Source of the DNA: Persicaria tinctoria
Lineage: Eukaryota > Streptophyta > Magnoliopsida > Caryophyllales > Polygonaceae
Reading direction: 5' to 3'
Length of the DNA: 64,000 nt
Assembly (NCBI GenBank): GCA_037127255.1
Contig: JBANSL010000004.1
Span: 28,176,467 to 28,240,466, forward strand
Below, piece by piece: positions 57,272 through 64,000 of this stretch. Within the stretch, counting starts at the first letter, position 1. Every line of letters starts with the position of its first letter. Below the pieces are notes generated by a model. That model made no database searches. It saw nothing but the letters and a program-made list of their open reading frames with translations, and had not been told where the DNA came from. Both the position numbers and the translations under genes were made by a program.

Positions 57272-59331
57272 TCTTGTGAGCTGAATCTACCATGTTTTAC
57301 AGTAACTGTTACATCGTTTTCTGCATACATTTCATGAATTTGGGCTAAGATAGTACAAAATCTATGTAGTTTATGTTTATTTGTCAAATTATGGAATCTA
57401 CACCAGTTTCTGTTTAATTTAGCAGAATTCGAGGCAAATTACAGCAGTTCTGAGAAAGGTCAGAAAAGCTCGGCAATCAACTACAGAAGTCCAAGGTCAA
57501 GAAGCAGCGGAACCAGTCGAATCAAGCTAGGAGCCCAGCTTTACTCGATCTAGAGTAAGCTTACTCGATCTCGACGACGGTATCCGAGCACATACCTTAC
57601 CGACTAAGCACTGATCGAGAAACTGAGTGAGAGACAACCCGACTCCCGGAAGCCAACTCGATCTCGAGGAATCTTGTCGAGATCGACAACACTGTGATGC
57701 CATGTACGGAGTCGACGAGCTGTGCCAAGTCGAGAAGCCAAAGACGGAGAAGCCGAGCACAACCTCAACTCGATCTCGAGGAATAGGAATCTCCTCGATC
57801 TCGAGGACCCAGCACCACACCTGTCCGAGCTTGTCGAAGAGAAGTTGCCCGACATCACCGAAGCTAGCCATCCTCGACACCAGCCAACTCGATCTCGAGT
57901 TCTTTACTCGATCTCGAGGACTCAAAGAGCCAAGATCCGAGCCATGGCGAGCACCAACTGCTCGACCAAGCCCAGCCAAGCCATACTCGACGCCACTTCT
58001 ACTCGATCTCGAGGAGGCTTGGTCGAGATTGAGGAACGCCATGTCCAAGCCGCGTTATGCGGTTTTGCTGTCCTACTCGGATTAGGAGTCCTTGGAGCCG
58101 AAGAAATCCGAGAGTTGGCCGAGATCTATCCTACATCTATCAAGTTCTATCTATGGAGAAGATTTACCACACATGGAGAGAAGACTTACCTATTTAGATA
58201 TAATTTTTCCTTTTAGATTTAATTCCTTTATTTAATTTATTTATCTTTTAAGCTTTTTAGATATAGATAGATATATTTTATCCTTGAATAGCAAGGAGTA
58301 GAAGGCTGTAAATAAAGCCCTAGGGGATGGTTTTTCATCATTCAATTTTCAGAGAGAAGAATTAAGTAGTAGTAGAGAGAGAGAGTTTGTGGCAAGCAAG
58401 GTGGAAAGGCGAAAGCGGATTTGTCTTGTTTCGTTGTAAGCTTTCTTTATTTAATTCAATGCAAGTTAGTTTCTTTTGTTATTTAATGTCTTTCTGGATA
58501 ATGAAGAGCGAGTAGTCCACCCACTTCTGGGGCTGGGGTGAGCCCGACGGTGGCCATGTAAGGTGATGCGGTAAAGGTACAATCTTGTTATGCAATTCGT
58601 CTTCTATCCCTATGAGCATGATTCTTTTGCGAGAGTTGAAGGTGATCCTTGTTTGTATTATTGAAACGAAAGTTATCTTAATGCAACTTGGGTTAATTAT
58701 GTGAAAAGGGTTTGTAACAAATAGGGTTTATGCGAAAGCCTCTATATGCCTATTTGTTAATAACGAAAGTTATTTTGATGGAAAGCATGATCTTTTATGC
58801 CTTTATGTGTTACTTTGCATGGTTATCGGTGTGGCGTTGATACCCTGGATTTGGAAGTTCTTTATATACTGAGTTTATTTCGTCAGAAATCTGTGATTCT
58901 GTGTTCGAGTTTGCAATTTATATTTTCTGTTTCTTGTCGATCTCGGGGAAAATTTAGTCGATCTCGAGTACTGTGCTTGTCGAGATCGAATAGAGGTTTC
59001 ATCGAGATTAAGTTTCTGTTGCTGAATTTGCTTTCTGTCATCGCTGAGTTTTGTCGATCTCGAGTTAGGTTAGTCGAGATCGAGCAGTGTCTGTCCTTGC
59101 TTTTATTTTCTGTCTTCGCTTGGTATTTCTGCTTTTGTTTCTTTGTTTTTGTCTTCTGTTTGCTTTTTTATGAGATTTACAGCTACCTAGGATCCGCTGA
59201 CACGCTTCCTCGTGGATTCGATCCTCGCTTTCTCTTACTAGATTTGAAGGAGTCTTGTAATTATTTGCGTGGGCCTAAATCTGGTTTGACCTATTTCATT
59301 ATATTTCATACTCGATTTCCTCCTTACAACA
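57272..59331 (+). repeat. LTR shared by copies d and e (2060 bp)
   Basis: The start is TCTTGTGAGC (a TG-to-TC variant of TGTTGTGAGC) after d's polypurine tract. The end is CTTACAACA directly before e's primer site. One LTR therefore closes d and opens e. It has many TCGATCTCGA/TCGAGATCGA sites at 57545-58030 and 58935-59085. Part of the U3 (about 57430-57540) is unrelated to copies a-c, so it is a distinct LTR subtype. Confidence 0.9.
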
Positions 59332-59334
59332 AAT

Positions 59335-59352
59335 TGGCGTCGTTGCCGGGGA
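59335..59352 (+). promoter_or_regulatory. Primer binding site (copy e), tRNA-Asp
   Basis: TGGCGTCGTTGCCGGGGA, one base from the plant tRNA-Asp complement, follows the LTR end by three bases (AAT). Confidence 0.9.
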
Positions 59353-59415
59353 AGCTATCATTCGCGCCTTAGGCAGTTAAAATCTCACGTTTTCTTTCAG
59401 TCACTTTACAGGTGT

Positions 59416-62400
59416 ATGCGCCGTTCTGGTCAACCACCTGAGTTTGACGGCTTAGACGAACCGGAACGCCTCCTACACATTCGAGCTAAACTACAAAGAG
59501 CCATGGCGGCCGCTGAGACACAAGAACAGCTAATTGCGAGGCTTACAAGGGAACTAGCCGCTAAAGATGCTGCTATCGCCATTGAGAAAGCAGCAAGGGA
59601 ACAAGTGGAGGCTGAGCTTGGCCAGTACCCAACCACGACAGAGGATTATATGCACCCAACTCTCGTCGTGCCTTAATCGGCGATTCTAATCCCTGAAAAC
59701 TCTTTTGAAATTCGCACTCAATTCCTTATAGAGCTAAAAAATAATGCTTTTTTTGGTAGGTTTAATGAGTGTCCTCTTGAACATATTACCAATTTTTCTG
59801 ACATGTGCCGTACTCTTGCTGAAGGTACAACTTTGAAATATATCAAGATGAAGGCTTTTCGCTGGTGTTTAGCTGGACCTGCACTGAAGTGGCTTGAAGG
59901 GCTGAAACCAAGATCCCTCACAACATGGGCCCAAGTAGAGCAAGAGTTTCTGAACAAATTCTTCCCTCCTGCCAAGACAGCACTCCTCCGCCAGAAGATT
60001 ACAACTTTCAAGCAGAAGCCTCGAGAGCCGCTAGCAAAAGCATGGGAGCCACCCTACGTCATTCAGGAGATCTTCTTTAACTCTCTTGACCAAGTTACTA
60101 AGGACAGGATCAACCAGTATACTCACTATGAGTATCTGACGATGCCACCAATTGGCGCATGGGGTGTGCTCGACAAGCTCACTAACTATGACAACAAGTA
60201 TGGGTCTACGGCAAACTATGAAGAGAACCCCTACGCCAGGCCAGCACCATCCATGCCCCTCTATGAGCCTCCTAAAGAGATTGATCCAGATGTAAGAGAT
60301 CATTACTACAGAGATCAGAACAAGAAGCTCCTTAAGCAAGTAAAGTATCTATCTGTCAACCAGCCTTGCATTGAATGCGGATCACAGCGGCACACCACTA
60401 CTGAGTGCCCACACACAGAGCAAGTCGGGCTGGCAGAATACCACGAAGAGGTAGCTTACGTAGGGGGTCCCAATCGCTACATGGGGGACCAAAGGTTTCA
60501 GCAACCACAATGGAACCAAGGTGCCCCTAGGAATTCCCGGCCCTACAGAGCTCCAGGACATCCGGAAAGGGACCAGAAAAGGGATGATCTATCGACTGTC
60601 CTAGAGGAAATACGGAGGAATCATTCAGAAACTAAGCAGTCCTTCAACTCCGTCTACACTCAGATGCAAGGTGTCAACTCTAGGCTTGGGGAAATTGATA
60701 TATGGTGGAAATCAGTTGATACACAGATTAGCCAGCTAGCAGCAGGAATCCCCAGACAGTCAGGTTCGCTCCCTGGATCTTCAGAACCAAATCCCAAGGG
60801 AAAGACTAGACACATCGCTGCTGTAAAACTCAGAAATGGCCATCAACTGCAAGAGCCAGAGGTAAAAAAGCAGCAAAACGAAGAAGTCGACCAGCAGCAT
60901 ATCGACATCGACAATAACTTAGTCGATCTCGAGAAAGGTCTGCTCGATCTCGAGGAACAAGTGAAGAAACCTTCGTCTACACTACACAGCAACTCGAAGT
61001 CGACTACAATGGTCGAGATCAAGAAGGACGTTGTCGAGATCGAGGAAGGTCAGGACGAGATCGAGAAAGCTACAGCACCTCCGACATTTGTTCTGGCTCC
61101 CAATCAGAAAAGGAAGCTGCCCTTCCCAACAAAATCTCCAAAGGACCCAACAGAGAAGAAATTTCAGCGCTTCATCAAGATGCTTATGAAGCTCAATGTC
61201 ACCATTCCTTTCACAGAAGCTCTCAATGAAATGCCATCCTATGTCAAGTTCCTGAAGGAGATTCTGAGCAAAAAGAGGTCAATGGCTGAAATTACAGAGG
61301 AATGCAGCCATTTGGACATACTTGAGAAGAGGCCAGATCCAGGTAAATTCCCTATATCCATTGGATTCGGTCCATATAAAATTAATGCTTTATGTGATCT
61401 TGGAGCTAGTGTGAGTATAATGTCTTTAACAATTTGGTACAAGATTAAGATAGGTGCCCTAGAGCCTATGGATGCTAGACTCTATATGGCCAACAACACG
61501 GTGGTCATTCCAACAGGCATGGTGGACAATGTGCCAGTACAAGTAGGTAAATGCTTTGTCCTTGCTGATTTCTTAGTTGGTGATATGCAAGCAGACCCTA
61601 CTTGTCCAATTGTTCTAGGAAGACCCTTCTTGACGACGGTGGATGCCAACATAAGCGTGAGGAAAGGAGTGCTCACTTTCAACATCAGCGATGAGGTAAT
61701 TGAGTATTCTTTTAATAAAACTGAAAGGCATACAGGTCCAATGGAAGAGGTCAAATCTATCTCAGCTGGCTACATCACTTGCGGGGAACCCAAGGTAAGA
61801 AATATGACCCCTGAGGAGCTGGAAAAGAGGGATATGGAGGCCCAGATGGAGGAGATCATGGCCATCCTAAAGGAGGAAACAGAGAATCCACTCGACACGG
61901 ACCAAGGTACGTCGTTATGGACTATCTATTTTTCGGATGCCTTGATAGGAACCAAGTATGGGGTCATAGTCGACCAAGATTCCTCGACATCGAGGACTCT
62001 AGTCGATCTCGACCCAAACCAGGAACCTCCACCAGCACCAGCGTTGTCGAGCAGCAACACTGAAGCACCAGCCTCCTCGAGATCGAGTACCTTACTCGAG
62101 ATCGACCAAGACTCTGCTACCTCGACTTCGCCTTCCTCGACGCTGATTCCACCAGAAAGCCAGAAATCCTCGAGATCGACCAAGCTAATCGAGATCGACC
62201 AAGCCTCACCAGCAGGAGCATCCACGAGCAGCCCACCACCAGAAGTAGAAAGTTCGTCGAGATCGAGTACCCTTACTCAAGATCGACCAAACACCGTGGT
62301 CCCCGATTCCGTCTCTCCAAAGGTAAGTCAAGGTATGGATCTTTCTTCTCCTATTTCCATTAAAGATTTATCTATACATGGGAGAGGTTTGTCTTGGTAG
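59416..62400 (+). pseudogene. Gag-retropepsin polyprotein (copy e), longest open copy
   Basis: ATG at 59416 (MRRSGQPPEFDGLDEPER). A TAA at codon 87 (59674-59676, GAA in copy c) is the only break up to 62400; 865 codons are open after it. Features: N-terminal coiled coil; Gag core (FRWCLAGPALKWLEGLKP); knuckle CIECGSQRHTTTEC from codon 318; TCGA-coded linker LVDLEKGLLDLEEQ; retropepsin DLGAS at codons 661-665; IVLGRPFLTT; second linker with LLEIDQDS and TKLIEIDQAS. Relative to c, 14 codons are missing after EPLAKAWE and five are gained after INQY. Near 62396 a 14-base deletion turns the frame into TAG and cuts off the tail module. Gag and protease would act in particle assembly and maturation; polymerase must come from another element. 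Confidence 0.92.
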
Positions 62401-62611
62401 GATCTCCAATGATGAGCCCAAGGAATATAAAGTTGGAGACAAGCTCTATGTCTCTAAATCAAAGGATCATTGGTTTCCTAACAAATTCAACAAGAAGAGG
62501 ATGAGACCTTTTGTGGTGAACAAGATCCATTCTGAAGGATTGCAGCTGATGGACAAGAATGGAGTCTTATTTGAAGCCCAAGCTACATGGGCCTTGCAGA
62601 TGCCACCTTGA
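62401..62611 (+). pseudogene. GPF/Y-like tail module (copy e), separated by a 14-bp deletion
   Basis: RISNDEPKEYKVGDKLYV, NKFNKKRMRPFVVNKI and DKNGVLFEAQATWALQMPP are intact. The piece is out of phase with the upstream frame because of the 14-base loss that copy d does not have. Arg replaces Gly in GPF, as in copies a and d. Confidence 0.7.
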
Positions 62612-63741
62612 GCTTAATGGAGAAAGTCGGCCTAGCGACTATAGAATCTAGAGCATGTACATAGACATTTATTTTTGGGACTTTTTGACATTGTTTTGTT
62701 TGTTTTTCGTTTTGAACACTTTTAGTTTTTCTATTGTGGGTATATGTCTTATACACTTTTCAGGTCCATGGATAGAAGTAAGCTATATTCGGACTCGGCC
62801 CAGGCATTTACACTCGAAATTTTGAAGCCCTGCACATCTGTCTATTGAGTTTCTTTCTTTACCCTTGTTTTTATACAGTGAGGACACTGTAATCTTTAAG
62901 TATGGGGTGGGGAAAGGGCTTACTCTGTGCATATTTGACCATATTTGACATTATTTGTGTATTTTTAAGGTTTATTTCATGAATTGCTTAGACATGGCTA
63001 TTTTGGAATTCATTATTGATTTATGTGCTTACATGCATGTTTTCCAAAGTTTGAAAAAAATGACCCCCATTGAAATTTTTGATAATGTCATGGAAGCTTT
63101 ATATTGAACTCGACGATGCAAAATTAGATTCATTAGAGATATAGCATGAAATCGCCTAGTAAAGGGAAGTCACAATGAAGTGCATTATTTCTTGAAAACC
63201 ATGGAAGGAGGTAAAATTGAAGTTGCTTTTGACATGTTGCATGATAAAAGGATGGAGGACTTTATATTTCCATATAATGCTCATATTGTTGTAATCCCTA
63301 GCCTTACCTATGCTTATGCCTTACACAAAAAGCCATATGATGAGCCTTATTTCATATTATTGCTCCACATGATCTAAATATTTTCCATTTCTTTACCTTA
63401 TTTCCTATCCGGGGACTATGTTGAGAATAATGTCACATTATGGAGTTGTTATATGGTTGTTGTGTTGTTATTATCATTATTGGAGTTTGGAAGGAAATTA
63501 TTTGAAAAATATGGAAAATTTAATGAGTGAGAAAAAATCCAATCACCTCAGGAGATAAAGGTAGATTGACCCTGCTCGCTAAGATAATAGTTTGGCGAGA
63601 TGGGACACAAGGTGAGGAGTCCAAAGCACTAAGTATCCGGGGCCATTCATGACACCCATGTTTGCGACTCGCGAGAAGGCGGTGCTGACGTTAGAGAGGT
63701 AAAAGTATTATTATAAAAAAAAAAGCATTATGAAAGGTGAT
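62612..63741 (+). other. Conserved 3' noncoding region (copy e, truncated)
   Basis: It is nearly identical to 55764-56900 of copy d, including the ACTCGCGAGAAGGCGGTGC block. A 65-codon frame at 63180-63377 is not conserved in copies a and c and is taken as chance. Confidence 0.75.
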
Positions 63742-64000
63742 TTTTTTCCTTAGCTCCGATGTCTTTGAAGGTGGGAAGAACTTGGTTAAGAAGGAATCAT
63801 GTAATTGCTCCCAAGTGGTGATGGTTTGGGTCGGCAAGCTATCTAGCCAATGAAGTGCTTTCCCCGCAAGTGACCATCGAAAGGCCTTAAGTCTCACATA
63901 CTCCAAAGTGTCACCATGAGCGATGGTGTCACAAATATCCAAGAACACGCGCACATGCTCCATAGGGCACTCCGTTGGTTTCCCCGAAAATTGGATCTTC
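63742..64000 (-). pseudogene. gag fragment of a different gypsy family, open to the window edge
   Basis: The minus frame open from the right edge reads SGKPTECPMEHVRVFLDICDT-like sequence, then EYVRLKAFRWSLAGKALHWL, TTWEQLHDSFLTKFFPPSK and SELRKK, then breaks at the junction with copy e. This is the PF03732 Gag core of Ty3/gypsy elements. It is clearly related to, but distinct from, the TCGA-family Gag (AKTAHLRQK versus SKTSELRKK), so it belongs to a second, probably Athila-like family. The C-terminal residues after RKK read into copy e antisense and are not part of the protein. Whether the rest of gag is intact lies outside the window. Confidence 0.8.

Larger units (their letters stand above)
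59332..63741 (+). mobile_element. TCGA-family copy e, 3' LTR missing
   Basis: The interior runs from the primer site through gag-protease, tail and most of the 3' noncoding region. It breaks off at about 63741 (after AAGCATTATGAAAGGTGAT), where minus-strand gag of another family begins. The last ~420 bases and the 3' LTR found in copy d are missing. Confidence 0.88.

Noticed and set aside
62382..62402. Missing 14 bases in copy e relative to copy d considered as a spliced intron
   Set aside because: GT...AG can be drawn (18 bases) but is far below any plant intron length, and genomic DNA is compared; a deletion is the simple reading.

Overview
The window reads as a transposon-dense, gene-poor stretch of a eudicot nuclear genome (plant LTR retrotransposons primed by tRNA-Asp, SIRE-type copia elements, plant CACTA, hAT, Stowaway and Tourist elements, and a plant-only VQ-motif gene). 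I cannot name the species from sequence alone. The only convincing host gene is an intronless VQ-motif protein gene at 30462-31244 (minus).

The dominant theme is one Ty3/gypsy family, called here the TCGA family, present five times: copy a (1-8433, plus, 3' half), copy b (solo LTR, 22748-25022, minus), copy c (42551-51594, minus, complete with 5-bp target duplication ATGGG), and copies d and e (53871-63741, plus), which share one LTR at 57272-59331. Its members carry Gag and a retropepsin, then a linker, then a module resembling the integrase C-terminal GPF/Y domain; reverse transcriptase, RNase H and the integrase core are absent from every copy, so the family looks non-autonomous. Its LTRs and its coding region are both studded with paired TCGA half-sites six bases apart (TCGA-NN-TCGA, often extended to the palindrome TACTCGA-NN-TCGAGTA). 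No known feature of these elements explains this, and it is the best candidate for something undescribed.

Region by region: 1-8433 is copy a, split by a complete 3984-bp hAT element (2606-6589) that has an uninterrupted transposase frame lacking two catalytic aspartates. 8434-10310 is a decayed copia RT/RNase H with its 3' LTR. 10311-12490 holds a Stowaway-like MITE and the 3' end of a LINE. About 12560-21160 is an Athila-like LTR and 3' internal region on the minus strand, interrupted by a Tourist-like MITE and a 5847-bp CACTA element without recognisable transposase. 21162-28930 is a complete large retrotransposon derivative (LARD-like, target duplication AATTA) carrying solo LTR b inside it. 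28931-33684 is the only comparatively unique segment and holds the VQ gene, a Stowaway-like MITE and a small G-box/TATA cluster. 33685-39240 (copia A) and 39341-53870 (copia B) are two SIRE-like copia elements on the minus strand with an extra ORF after pol; copy c landed in copia B. Copies d and e follow, and from 63742 to the edge there is gag of another gypsy family.

By nesting, copia B predates copy c, whose two LTRs are almost identical where compared; copy a predates the hAT; the LARD predates solo LTR b. Coordinates of boundaries with target duplications are exact; those marked approximate are read from homology breaks.
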